From contig CM048846.1 in NCBI GenBank assembly GCA_026545225.1, positions 20,706,001 to 20,770,000 of the forward strand: DNA of 64,000 bases, given 5' to 3'. Below the pieces are notes generated by a model. The model had not been told where the DNA came from, ran no database searches, and saw only the letters and a list, made by a program, of their open reading frames with translations. This DNA is from Cornus controversa. Taxonomy: Eukaryota; Streptophyta; Magnoliopsida; Cornales; Cornaceae. Below, piece after piece: positions 48,042-59,208 of the stretch (positions are counted from its first letter, which is position 1; each line of letters starts with the position of its first letter). Made by a program: the position numbers and the translations under genes.

Positions 48042-49748
48042 AGTTATCAATTAACTTACCCCAAAAAAAAAGTCGTCAATTATTTTTTCATTCCAAAAGA
48101 GTGACTATAATCACTGTACAATAGTTACATAGAAATGTAGTCTAATTGTATTAGACCTTTCAAAATGATCGATTTGAGTTTAAGACTTTAAGTTGTGGAA
48201 ATTTTTAATTTTGTAAAATTTCATTTTTGTTATATACTAAGCAAAATGAGAAAGTTCTAACTTGTTTTCATGGACCAAGTCAAATTTAAATAATGTTTAG
48301 TTTTGCATGTATAGTCCATGAACTTGTGATTTGTGCTGCAATTTTCGAACATGCAACTCACAAACATTTTTATTGTCGAATAATAAAATAAAATAAATAT
48401 TTTTTTTAAAAGAAATAATACATTTTGTGATCATAATTAAATTTGAACTTGACTTTTTAGATTCATTATGAAACTAAATCCAATTTAAATAGTTTTAATT
48501 TAATTTATTTGCAACTCTAGTTGAAATGGTATTTTGTCAAAGCAAGTTGGATTGTTCATCTAGAATAGTCAGAATTTTTAGAATAGTCATAATTAAATTT
48601 GAACGTGACCTTTTGAGTTCATTATGAACATAAATTGAATTTAAATTATTTCAAACTCTGAACACGTGGGAGTTTCTGGCAAAGGTAAAAAATAAATAAA
48701 AAGAGTATAGTTTCAATTCTAGTTAAAATAGTACGTTGTCAAAGTAGGAGCTTATTGTTCATTTAGAACAATTGAAATCAAATTTGAGCTTGACTTTTTG
48801 AGTCCATTGTGAACCTAAAATCAATTTAAAACAATTTAAAACATAGATTTATTTGGAACACTAGGAGGGTAAAATGGTCAAGTAAAGTGAGGTGGGTGAC
48901 TGACCCGTCACTCTACCATCTGTTCCGTCAAACATTGGTGCGAATATGGATCTAACCACTAGATGTATAGGATACTGTGAAAGAATAAAATGGCTTTTTC
49001 TATTACTCTGAAACGATGTGTCGGGTGGGGCATTGACCTTTTCTGCAAACGGTGGGGCCCACAAAAGGCGAACTGGTCTAAAGGGATGATCAGAACAATC
49101 TTTCTTTTTGAAGAGATGGGGTCAAACAATCGTCCTGCGCCGTTTGATCTGGTGGGAATCGGATCAGTTTGGAGGATTGCTTGTTGCTTAGTGTGATATA
49201 GTTGACTAAATTTCTTTGGAGTATTCATCAGGGTGTCCCCATTTTATTTATTTTATTATATTGTTTATCTATATCTATATACTATATATGTATATATGTC
49301 TTTGTTTCTTTATTCGTTTATGCAATACATGTGTTTTTTTACTTCTTCTTTTTCTTCACCATATTATTTTTGTATTATGGGAGACTATGGACTAGAAGTC
49401 ATGTGGTGAGATAGTTACATTTCAATTTTTTAAGTATGTACAAATATATGTATGTTCATGTGAATTTTTACCATTGGATGCTTCTTATTTGTCCTATATT
49501 GTATGTTGGTGAATTATTGTAAGACTTTTTGAATCAAGTTTTACGAAATATCTTTAGCTTATGGTTAATTTAATGTGTACATGTATATATGTATCTTATT
49601 TTTAAAAGGTGAAAGTTATGTATAAAAAAAAAGAGTGATGATACAACGTTAGTGGTGCAATCCACGTCCTAACTCACATTACTCTAGTTGAAGTTGTCCG
49701 ACTTTTGAACAATAAATGATTTTACAAATTCACTCTCTGGTCCCTTTA
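48042..49748. other. Intergenic with three diverged repeat units
   Basis: A phrase AAATTTGARCTTGACTTTTT followed by GAGTYCATTRTGAAC and AATTTAAA recurs near 48440, 48595 and 48781, implying an old tandem triplication of about 160-190 bp. The GC-richer patch 48990-49200 has open frames on both strands (48959-49228 minus, 48990-49196 plus) but no recognisable domain. Confidence 0.5.
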
Positions 49749-50173
49749 GGCTATGTTTGGCACAATGAAAAATAAAATAAAATAAATGATAACATTAGTA
49801 ATAAGAAAAAAGAAAATAAATGAAAGGAAATGATAGTGTTAAACTTTCATCATGTTTGGTTGATTAGTAAATGAAATGAAATGAAATGATAGTTAACATG
49901 TTTAGGAGAAAAGAAAGGAAATGAAATTATTTAATTTTGTTACCATTATACCTTTTTATATTTAAAAGAACAAATTTTAACTTTTATCAAAATAACGACA
50001 AAGTTGGTATTAACAAAGTTCCATTAAAACATGTTAGCATTTCCTTCCATTTTTGGAATGATAACATAAATTACTATTCATTCTTAATTTATCCCTCCAA
50101 ATTCTTCCATTTTCTTTCTATTCCATTAAAAAATTCATAGATTTCTTTTTATTTTTTCCAACCAAACTAAGCC
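49749..50173. mobile_element. Harbinger/Tourist-like MITE, 425 bp, TTA duplication (family B)
   Basis: Ends are GGCTATGTTTGG and the complement of GGCTTAGTTTGG, flanked by TTA on each side. It is a second member of the family at 44965-45396, in the opposite orientation (shared inner AAATTATTTAATTTTGTTAC). No coding capacity. Confidence 0.8.
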
Positions 50174-50781
50174 TTAATGATGATGGGAGGGAAAAATTCA
50201 TAAAAAAGTAGGCTTTTTTTTTTTTATGTATAAAGTACATGATGTATACTATATAAAATGTTTAATATATGTATTATACGATTCAACTAAAAAATATGAG
50301 TATTATTACAACAAACAAAAATTACAAAAAAAATTATTATTTATATGTATTATACATGTATCATCATGCATGAAGTTATTAACCAAGATTACGATGAGTA
50401 TAAATAATGTCTTTGAAACTATTAATTTGTTTGGCATTGACATTGGTAGCACAAGTCTTGTTTCTAAAGGAAAAGCGACAAGATGTGACTTATAAACAAT
50501 GGCTTATCAATGTTTTTCTAACTTTCCATGTAGGCATAATGGTTAGTCGTTGATACAACCTCACGAGGTGGACTAGCTTATGCACCGATTGCGGCAATTG
50601 TGGACTTTTAGCTCATACCACTCGCAAATCCTCTTTTGAGAGAGTTATGGGATTGAAAGAAGTTGTTTTCGTGTGTGGAAGGTGCAGCAACGAGTGATAG
50701 TAGATGTGCCCTTGGATGATTGGAAATCAAAGTCAAACTTTTCTTGCTGCGACTATTGTTAAGCCTATGCAATATTTATTA
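50174..50781. other. Intergenic, no gene recognised
   Basis: AT-rich to about 50400, then more balanced. The frame at 50226-50495 is unsupported and no domain is seen. Confidence 0.4.
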
Positions 50782-51214
50782 AGGTAAATTATTCTAATTT
50801 TCTTTAAAGTTTTGTGTAATTATTCTTGGATTAAAGTTTTTAAAATATGACGGTTAACGTCTTTGATTAATTTTACTCTGGGTACTATTAGTGTTAATTG
50901 ATAGTCAGTTCCGTTAAAGTCAATTAGTATAAAAAAATCAAATTGTCAAAACTATCATTGACGTCAGTAGTGTTGGTGTGACATTGATGGAGAAATATGT
51001 ATATAAAACATGTTAATATCAGTCAAGAGATTAGATATTTTGATTATTTTTGCATAAAAATATTATAACTTAGAGAGTATTTTTGTAATTGTATATTAGA
51101 TGTGATTTTGTTTAACGGATTGTTAGTTTGACGGGAGTGTTAGAATAATTTTCAAAAAAATTTAATTTGAGGGTAATTAAACCAAATTCAAAGGATGTCA
51201 AAATAATTTACCCT
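50782..51214. mobile_element. MULE-like MITE, about 433 bp
   Basis: Long imperfect inverted repeats of about 50 bp: AGGTAAATTATTCTAATTTT at the left and the complement AGGGTAAATTATTTTGACAT at the right. A GGGTAAATTA-type terminus with long TIRs is shared with the element at 53707-55219. The 9-bp flanks do not match clearly. No coding capacity. Confidence 0.55.
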
Positions 51215-53332
51215 TATCATTAATAAGAATGTCAATTTAACTCGGATCCTTAGGACCCTCACCCCATTCCACTCCTATTGGGATGAGTTTGAAATCCGGA
51301 TCAGTTTATAAAAAAAGTTTAAATTCCGTAAAGTCCTGAATCTCTCTTAATTAATAATAAATATTCTTTTATTAGTTATAATTTGTCTTTTTTATTTATT
51401 TTAATGATAATTTATAATTTTAATAACTTTTTTTTAGTTATTATAATTATTAAGTATATTTCTTACAAATTTTATTTTAAATAATATTTAATACTAATTT
51501 TAATCGGGATTTGATAAAAATAATATCTCTTTTTATTGTGTTAAAGTAGATGTCATATTAGACAGTAACAAAAATCGATTCATAAATTTTTATTTTTTTA
51601 ATTTCATGATATATATACAGAGAGAGTGTGGGAGGGAGAGGGAGGGAGAGAGAGAGAGATAGAGAGAGAGGGAGGGGGAGAGAGGAACATAATATAACAA
51701 GTTGTAGTGAGATGCATATTAGCATCAGAATTCAGAAAACCCCGTGATTGAAGGTCGTTTTCCACACGATTAACTAGGCGCGTGTACGAATTGATAGGGA
51801 GGATAAAAAGTCAAAGAAGGAAAGGTATAGAAAACGGTGACGACTCACGCCTCCTGTCCTGAGTAGGACCGTAGGAGAGTCGTGCCAAAGTTGGCTGCTT
51901 TAATTCTGACCCCCAAAGGAAAGGAAAGGAAAGTCATTATCATTAAATAACAACACAACAGCCTACTAGAAGTTGTCATCCACCTAAAACAGAAATTAAT
52001 GGGAAGCCCATGTTTTTGTTTGATTCATAATTTCATAGTCAAAATTTTGATTTTGATTTTTAAATAATAATTTTTAGATATAATAGAAGAATTGTATATG
52101 TACTGAGGCGGATTATTTTGACGGGTCGGATTGGGTTGAGTTGGATTGGCTATTTTTTATTTGATTTAAAAGTTTAAGCTATTAAGTATTACTTTATATC
52201 TACTTATATATATCCAATACTCTTTCAATTCAAATTCGATGTAGAAAAAGAAAACTCCTTTAACAGTTATTGAGTGTTTCAAGAAATCTAAAACCACTAT
52301 CGTTGACAAAAAAAAAAAGAATAAATATGTTAATAAACTTGATAAATTGAAAAAAAAACTCCTACCCCAACGAGCAAGAAATTTCATCGATATTACCAAA
52401 ATATGAAAAAAAAACTTCTATGACCTTGTTTGGAGGAGCTTTCTAATTATAAATTTTTTATTTATTTAAAAGGCATTTGAAAAATGTCTTCAATAAAAGA
52501 AATTTAAAAGAAAAAACTTTTTGGAGGATATATTTTTGAAATTCCTTTCACAATTAACACATTTTTAACTTGACAAATTTATCCTTAAAATAAAGTAAAA
52601 TTGTCTATAAAATTTGTTACTAAAAATAATTATGTCTTCCTTCCAAAAACAAGTTTTTTGAATGAACCTTTTAGAACTTTGACTTTCATTATAAGTCCAT
52701 TTTTTTTATTTCATCAAACACTACCATTTTTTTGAAAAAGACTTCTTAATTTTGGAAGTTGGTTTGAATCGTCCAGGCTATTATTTTTGGAAAAAAAATC
52801 CTAGATTATGTTGGATTACATAAAATTAATATCTTAAAGTTAGGATTCCACGCAATCGAATAAATATCTAATACACTCCCTTTTTAATCTTTTAATACTC
52901 TCATCTTGTGAATGCTAATTTATTAGGTGATTTGATTTGGTAAAGATAAAAAAGAATAATGGGTTGGATAGTGTATCCACATTCAATCTAAAGGTGGGTT
53001 GTGTTAGTGTGGGACAACATGGATTCCACGTTAATGTATCATTCACACAGAGTGATAATAAGATGAATAATTAGTCAACTGCTTTTATCACTTTAAGAAT
53101 AATTTTCCTCAAAAGCCACCATCACTGTTTAACCCACCCTCAAGGAGATGGGGCCAATGAGGTGAGACCTCAATGAACTTCAAGTAATAGGGAGTCAAAT
53201 TACCTTTTCTAGCATAGAATTGTTTCTGATTATTAGCTATCCAAATAAAACCAGCAGATATAAAACAACAATGAACATGCTTATTCATAGGCAAACTTGG
53301 TACCTTCAACTTTCTTATGCTCATCAATAATT
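51215..53332. other. Intergenic, no gene recognised
   Basis: Contains a compound GA microsatellite (about 51620-51685). A GACCTTGTTTGGAGGAGC-type phrase near 52422 may be one end of another Harbinger-like MITE, but the partner end is not convincing. The minus-strand frame 53109-53327 is unrecognised and is followed directly by the fold-back element. Confidence 0.45.
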
Positions 53333-53341
53333 AACCAAGAA

Positions 53342-53513
53342 GGGTAATGCTACTCAGGCAGAATTCTTAGGCAGAATTCGTAAACAGAAACATTTACATC
53401 CATTGGATGCATGTGGTGAATATATGTGGTGGGGCCTATCACATACATCTAATAGATGTTAATGTTTCTGCCTACGAATTCTGCTTAAGAATTCCGCCTG
53501 AGTAGCATTACCC
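53342..53513. mobile_element. Fold-back MULE-type MITE, 172 bp, perfect 9-bp target duplication
   Basis: Both arms begin GGGTAATGCTACTCAGGC and stay complementary for about 53 bp with only a few mismatches, around a 65-bp centre. The flanks are identical 9-bp AACCAAGAA at 53333-53341 and 53514-53522. Long TIRs with a 9-bp duplication are diagnostic for Mutator-type elements. The identical flanks and near-perfect arms suggest a recent insertion. Confidence 0.9.
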
Positions 53514-53555
53514 AACCAAGAATCATACACACACATATGGACAGCTAAAAACCAC

Positions 53556-53610
53556 ACACACACACACTAGGAAAGAACACGTGCATTGCACATGGATAAA
53601 AATTAAATTT

Positions 53611-53645
<35 letters not shown>
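53556..53645. repeat. (AC)n, CACGTG-rich phrase and (TA)n microsatellite
   Basis: (CA)n at about 53553-53567 is followed by CTAGGAAAGAACACGTGCAT and TGCACATGG, then (TA)n at 53615-53642. A matching phrase (CTAGTAAAGAGGCACGTGTC, ATGCACGTGG) stands after another microsatellite at 34990-35020. It is likely the end of a repeat family associated with microsatellites. Confidence 0.55.
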
Positions 53646-53706
53646 CATTTAAATCTCAAAGTTTAATTTTTTAATAAAAATAATTTACTTAAATATATAT
53701 TTTAAT

Positions 53707-55219
53707 GGATAAATTACACTGACATTCCTTATAAATAAGTGAAATAACAGATACCTTCCATGTGTTTTCAAAAATAATATTACATTCTTCTGTCAATGTA
53801 CTTTTTCTAACACTGACCTCTCTTGTCAGTTTTTCAAATGCAAATTTTATTGATGTCATGGTATTTTTGACATGAAAATTCCAAAATGCCTTTGGAACAT
53901 TTGAAATGATTGATATATCCTCATTTGACATATTATTTGTGGACTATGTTGCTCTTTCCAAAATATTTTTTTTTATCACAAATGTGCAAATTCATCATGT
54001 TCAACGTCAATTGGACAAGAACTCTTCACCCTTCAATCAACTACTATCAATATGAACAAGTAACATAACTAGATAGGGTTGCAATTTTGTACTTTAAGAA
54101 AGTTTGATTTCCATCCAAAAGCTCAAATGAAAAAAAATAATAAGAAAAAGAGGCCAACGACACCAGGATCCCCTCATGTCTCAGCAACAAATTGAGAATC
54201 GAGACTACAACAAATCTCAGAAAAGCAAATCAATTAAATAAACCAAGAAATTGAGAAAATCATACAACCGTGTTTCTGAAATCAAGTGTTGATTGAAAAC
54301 ATACCGATGAACGGAGTGATGACGAGTACGATATAGAGAGTCAAATCGACACCAGTGGAGACAAAGAAAGTGGCGATCGGCTTGACGATGACAACGACAG
54401 TGGTTGTGAATCCTATTGGTTGTCATCGACACTAGCACTGCAAACTTACATATATTAGCTTCAACCTCCATCGACCCTTTGCTTGTATTTGACAATACAT
54501 CTATTTCTTCCCACACTTTAAATAGGCACTACAGGTACTGATGGTTTGCTAGTGATTTATGGTTCCGGTTGTGTGCAAGTAGAGGTGGGTTGCCGTTGCA
54601 ACAATCGAGGGTGTTGTTGATTGTTGTAGTGTATCGGTAAGTTAGGGTTAGGGTTTCTTCGTGAGGGGTTGTACAAACTTACGACTGAGTGAGCCAAGAG
54701 GTTATTGCAGAGTTAGGGTTTCTTTGTGTATCAACAAGTTAAGGTTAGGTTATTGTAGAGACGACGGTGATGGTGAGAAGTAACTAGAGTAGCGTGAATT
54801 GCTGAGGGCGTCGATCGATGACTGTGAGAACAAATTGTAATGATCGGCAATTAAAAATTTCAAACAATTTGTTCAGCGACCAATCTGCAATTTGAGAAAA
54901 ACTGGAGTTCGTTGTAAAGGGTTGCAATTTGATCGACGATTGTTTGCGAATTGTAGATTCATCGATTAAGGGTGTGAATTATATTGTTTGCAAATAATCT
55001 CCTTCCATCCATGTTAGATGGTCAAAAAATAATTTTTGGAAGTTGTGAAGGGTATCCATGTCTTTTTACAAAATAGATTTCTTTAATAAAATAACACTAA
55101 AAAAGTATATGAGAGTACATGGGTATAATTGTCATTTCACCAATTTTTTCATCTGACAAATCTGACAGGGGGTGTAATGTTATTTTTGAAAACACAAGGG
55201 AGGTCAGTGTAATTTACCC
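53707..55219. mobile_element. Non-autonomous MULE, 1.5 kb, possibly carrying captured host sequence
   Basis: The left arm (GGATAAATTACACTGAC, GTGTTTTCAAAAATAAT) and the complement of the right arm (GGGTAAATTACACTGACC, GTGTTTTCAAAAATAAC) are inverted repeats of about 110-130 bp. The 9-bp flanks TATTTTAAT (53698-53706) and TATTTAAAT (55220-55228) differ at one base. The interior (about 54150-55010) is GC-richer than the flanks and includes a telo-box-like TTAGGGTTAGGGTTT at 54642, common in plant gene leaders. This suggests a Pack-MULE-like passenger. No intact frame was recognised inside. Confidence 0.7.
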
Positions 55220-55359
55220 TATTTAAATTTAGTACATAAATAATAGCTAAATTATAAAATTAGTGAGTTCATTAAATATTATTTAGTTCAATTTTTTCAA
55301 TTCCCTTCTCTAGAAGTTTTTCCATTAGTAGTGTTTTTTTCATTAATTAATATTATATT

Positions 55360-56510
55360 ATAAGAGTTTATGTTAGGAATAAAGTTAGAGAGAGAAAAAA
55401 TAAAATTAGAAAAAGAATACTTATGTAAATAATATTACAATTTTGGAGTTTGTATTAGGAATGAAGTTAGAGAAAGAAGAAATATAATTAGAAAAGAATA
55501 CTTATTTAAGAGTTATACATTAGAAATGTTATCTTTCTATGTATTTATTGAAATAAATAATATTATATTTTAGGAGTTTGTGTTAGGGATGCTGCGTTTG
55601 GTATGCATGAATGGAATGAAATGAAGTTGGGAATGAAATGGAATGACTATTCTCATTCTATTGTTTTGTTGCAAATATGAAATGAGATGGGAATGAAATA
55701 AATTTTAAATAAAATTTTCCAAAATACCCTCTTAGTGACAAATAAATTAAACCAACAACAAATATGTGGTGGTAGAGGAAAGTTGCGATGTAGAGGTGGT
55801 AGGTGATGTGGAAGTGGTGGCAGTAGAGGAAGGTGGCAATATGGATGTGGTGGTGGTGGAGGAAGGTGGCAATGTGGAGGTGGTGGAGTGGAGTGGTGTG
55901 GTGGGAGTGGCGGTGGAGGAAGGTGGCGATATGAAGGTGGTGGAGTAGTGGTGGTGGAAGGTGGCGATGTGGCGGTGGTGGAGTAGGGGTGGCGGCGATG
56001 TAGAGGCAGTGGTAGTGGTGTGGTGGGGGTGGAAAATGAAAAAAATTGGAATGTTTGACTAATAGAAGGAAAAAAAAAGAGAGAAAGAATTCTAATTACA
56101 CAAAATAATCTGATTTTAAACTCTAAATTGAGAGAAACTAAATTGGAATTCTAACCATAATTCGTTTGACTAATAGAAGGAAAAAGAAGAAAAATTCTAA
56201 TTAAGTCACTCTAAATGGATTTGAAACTTTGTAAATTATTTTTTCTAATCAAATTATTTAAATTTTAAAAATAGAAAGATTTTGTGTTAGGAATGAAGTG
56301 TAAGAGAAAGAATAAATAGAATTAGAAAATTTATAAAAGTAAGAATTATAATATTATTTTAAGTTTTTCTGAAATAGGAAGAGTTTTTGTTAGAGATAAT
56401 GTGAGGCAAATAATAAATAGAATTAGAAAAGAATACTTGTTATTTAAGATTTATGGAAAGATTATGTTTCTATGTATTTATTAGAATAAATATATTATAT
56501 AAAAAAATAA
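55360..56510. repeat. Diverged tandem repeat, about 85-110 bp unit, interrupted by a MITE
   Basis: The phrase GTTAGGAATRAAGTTAGAG followed by AATAAAATTAGAAAAGAATA recurs near 55372, 55455, 56288 and 56390. A further copy at 55580 is cut by the MITE starting at 55590. The TTTGACTAATAGAAGG phrase is also doubled (56055 and 56163). Confidence 0.6.
55590..56060 (+). mobile_element. MITE with TGCTGCGTTTGG end and GGTGGTGGA minisatellite (copy B)
   Basis: Starts TGCTGCGTTTGGTATGCATG and proceeds through GGAATGACTATTCTCATTC, AATAAATTAAACCAACAACA and a purine-rich minisatellite of GTGGTGGAGGAAGGTGGCGA-type units. This is the reverse complement, in order, of copy A at 86-797. The far inverted end is missing or too diverged to see, so the 3' boundary is approximate. 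The frame at 55766-55948 reads along the minisatellite and is not a gene. Confidence 0.65.
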
Positions 56511-57393
56511 GAATGCATTATAAAAATAAAAAATGTACTGAAACTTTTGAGCCTCTTTATGCTTTTAGTATAGTGTGTGTGTATATATATATCTATGACC
56601 TTTTATTATTTTGATGGTGAAATAATATACTAATATAAAATTAAAGGTATATGTCAATCACAAGTAGCTAAAAATTATAGAACTATTATCTAAGATAAAA
56701 TTCATATGAAAATAATCCTTCGACGCAAATTTTGTTTTTTCAAAAAATAAAATTGCACACAAAAACAATAAAGATGGGTAAAATCTTTTTAGAAATTAAA
56801 ATATTTATTATATTAATAGTTTTAAAGTTCGTCTTACATAGATAATAAATACTCAAGACCATTAAATAATACAAGCAAACAAGTTTATTTAGAATTAAGA
56901 ATATATCTTTTTAAGTTTAGTTAACAATTTATTCAAAACCTTATTTTATAGTTTTTGTACATATCATGAGGTGGGACCTAACTTTTTAATAAAATTACAT
57001 TAAACATGTTACTATATTTTATGCTTCTAGCTAGTCTTAAATTCTTTCTTTTGGTTGGACCATAATCAACTTTGGTTGAAATCCTAATTCCAGTTTGAAA
57101 ACCCTAATTCCTATTACATGTATTGTTTTAGCAGTTCGGTCATAATCATAGCAAGAATGAAAAATAATAATAAGCATAACAACAACATAAAGAAACATCA
57201 CGAAAAAAATTGGAAAGGAGAGATTAATGATGAATAAAAAGAAATTAGAGAATTTCGTAAGAAACTTTAAGATAGAGTTGCATTGGAAAAAAATTGAAAA
57301 GGAGAGATTAATGATAGTAAAAACTCTTTTGTACAACCATAAAAACAAAAACTACAACAACAGTAAAACAAACAAAAATGATAACAATGGTAA

Positions 57394-57450
<57 letters not shown>
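56511..57450. other. Intergenic ending in a long (TA)n microsatellite
   Basis: AT-rich, with a doubled phrase GAAAAGGAGAGATTAATGAT near 57215 and 57297, and (TA)n at about 57398-57449. No gene. Confidence 0.5.
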
Positions 57451-57452
<2 letters not shown>

Positions 57453-57620
57453 GCTATATATGATTCGATTTTCACTTGTCGTGTCGTACTCATGGAACAA
57501 GATATATCTTATATGTTATAGCTAAATATCAAACAAGATATTTCTTATCCAAGGGGCATTGCAATAGGGGATGTTCTATGAGTACGACATGACAAGTGAA
57601 AATCGAATCATATAAAGCCC
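57451..57620. mobile_element. Fold-back MITE, 170 bp, next to a (TA)n tract
   Basis: The arms GGGCTATATATGATTCGATT and the complement GGGCTTTATATGATTCGATT remain matched for about 48 bp (through CACTTGTCRTGTCGTACTCA). The left edge abuts the (TA)n microsatellite directly, and no target duplication is visible. No coding capacity; superfamily not assigned. Confidence 0.75.
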
Positions 57621-57987
57621 ACCACTCTGACCGCATTGTGTCTGTTAAGTGGTTTTGTTTTGATGAAATAATCATTTTCACGAACATTTTTTATTTTATT
57701 TTTTCAAATCTCATGAGAAGAATGGCTTTTGATTATTCTTTTTTTAACAAAAATGATCTTTGGTAGCAATGGAACTTTTAGACTAGATTTCCAAATAAAC
57801 ACTTTCTTTTGGGATTGAACTTCCACAAATATGGAGATTGGAATAAGAAGTGAATCTTTATGCTTTTTAAGACTTGTTCACCTTTTAGTATTGTTAGAGG
57901 AGAATGTCGGCGTGTGACGAAACGTGCAGAACACTATAATCAGCCGAACACCATTTACTATAAAAGCTTAAAATTATTAGAGGAGGT
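57621..57987. other. Intergenic, no gene recognised
   Basis: Short AT-rich stretch before the Copia element. Nothing recognised. Confidence 0.4.
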
Positions 57988-57992
57988 TAAAC

Positions 57993-58230
57993 TACTAGAG
58001 GATTGTTAAATGCTCTCCTTAGTTTTAGCAACTTGTTTTGATTTATTCATACTTTTTATTTTATATTATTCAAATCGTTTATTAGCTGTACATAGCAAAC
58101 TTAGGAATTAGTTTCTAACAACTCTAGTTTATAGGATCTGTAACAAACATTTTGTTATTCTCTTGTTTTATTTTACGCTTATTAATCAATGAGAAATATA
58201 AATCAATTTCATTCATTTCTAAATCTGGTA
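57993..58230 (+). repeat. Copia left LTR
   Basis: 238 bp, starts TACTAGAGGATTG and ends AAATCTGGTA. It shares GTAACAAACATTTTGTT and the AATGAGAAATA region near the end with the right LTR. Confidence 0.9.
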
Positions 58231-58293
58231 TTGTATCATAGCACCTCTAAGTGGTAACCGATCCTATTTTCTTCTTTTTATTCTCTAGCAGCC

Positions 58294-59203
58294 ATGACCA
58301 ACAACTCTATCTCAACCACTATTCATAACACCAATGATACTCATAACACCCTTATCACCATTAATGTGGCTACACAAACCCCTCTTAAACTCACATTTAG
58401 TAACTTCATCTTATGGAAGTTGCAATTCCATACCTTATTCATTGGCTATGACCTACTAGGCTATGTTAATGGATCAATGCCATGTCCAGCAACTATCCTC
58501 ACCCAAAATAGCACCACTAGACCAAATTCAGATCATATTATCTGAATTCGACAGGATCAACTAATTCTCAATGCCATCATTGGCTCCTTCTCCCCAACCA
58601 TTATTCTGTTCATTGCTCAAGCCAAAACTTCTCGTGAAGCATGGATCATCTTGGCCAACACATATGCCAAGTCGTCTTGTGGATGTATCAAATAGGTTAA
58701 AATCCAATTAAAGAAGATCACAAAGGGTCTTAAAAGCGTGACTAAATTTCTACAGATAATAAAAGTAAGAGCTGATGAACTTGCTCTTCTTGGAGCACCA
58801 CTTGATGCAGATAATCTCACAGAGAAAATACTCAATGGACTTGGTGATGAGTACAAGGAACTAATTTGTGTTGTCCAAGCCAGAGATACCCCAATTACCT
58901 TTGAAGAGCTTCATGACAAATTACTCAACTTTGAAGCATCATTGCTAAAAAAAAACCCAGAACTATCTCACTTTCTTGCTACTGTGAATCCCACCAGTCA
59001 AAACACAACAAACTGGCGCCCACCATCAGGCTCAAGCAATAACAATACCTCTTAGCGCCCCTCCAATAACAATGCAAATTGGTATTTCACACCTACCAGT
59101 GGCAGACCAACCTCAACTCCAGGAAATCATCTTTCTTGTACATACTTGGGATATTACCAAATTTGCAGAATACAAGGCCATACTGTAAAAATGTGTCCCT
59201 TAT
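58294..59203 (+). pseudogene. Copia gag (UBN2-type) with zinc knuckle, broken
   Basis: Starts at ATG 58294 (MTNNSISTT). It contains the gag signatures LTFSNFILWKLQF near residue 35 and LLGYVNGSMPCP, then LILNAIIGSF and SREAWIILANTYA. Downstream are DELALLGAPLD and ILNGLGDEYKEL, in the usual UBN2 order. In-frame stops occur at 58543 and 58693. A second clean frame covers 58738-59055. The zinc knuckle near 59140 reads CTYLGYYQICRIQGHTVKMC, with extra residues and a stop soon after. No functional Gag can be made from this copy. Confidence 0.8.
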
Positions 59204-59208
59204 TCTAG

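Noticed and set aside
50400..50780. Possible gene fragment (GC-balanced stretch with a short frame)
   Set aside because: Frames are short and interrupted and no recognisable motif is present.
52422..52750. Possible Harbinger-like MITE starting GACCTTGTTTGG
   Set aside because: No convincing complementary end or TTA/TAA duplication was found on the other side.
54642..54656. Interstitial telomere-like TTAGGGTTAGGGTTT
   Set aside because: Two repeat units only; more likely a telo-box from a plant gene leader carried in the MULE than a telomere remnant.
55766..55948. Val/Glu/Gly-rich frame
   Set aside because: It reads along the GGTGGTGGA minisatellite of the second MITE copy.
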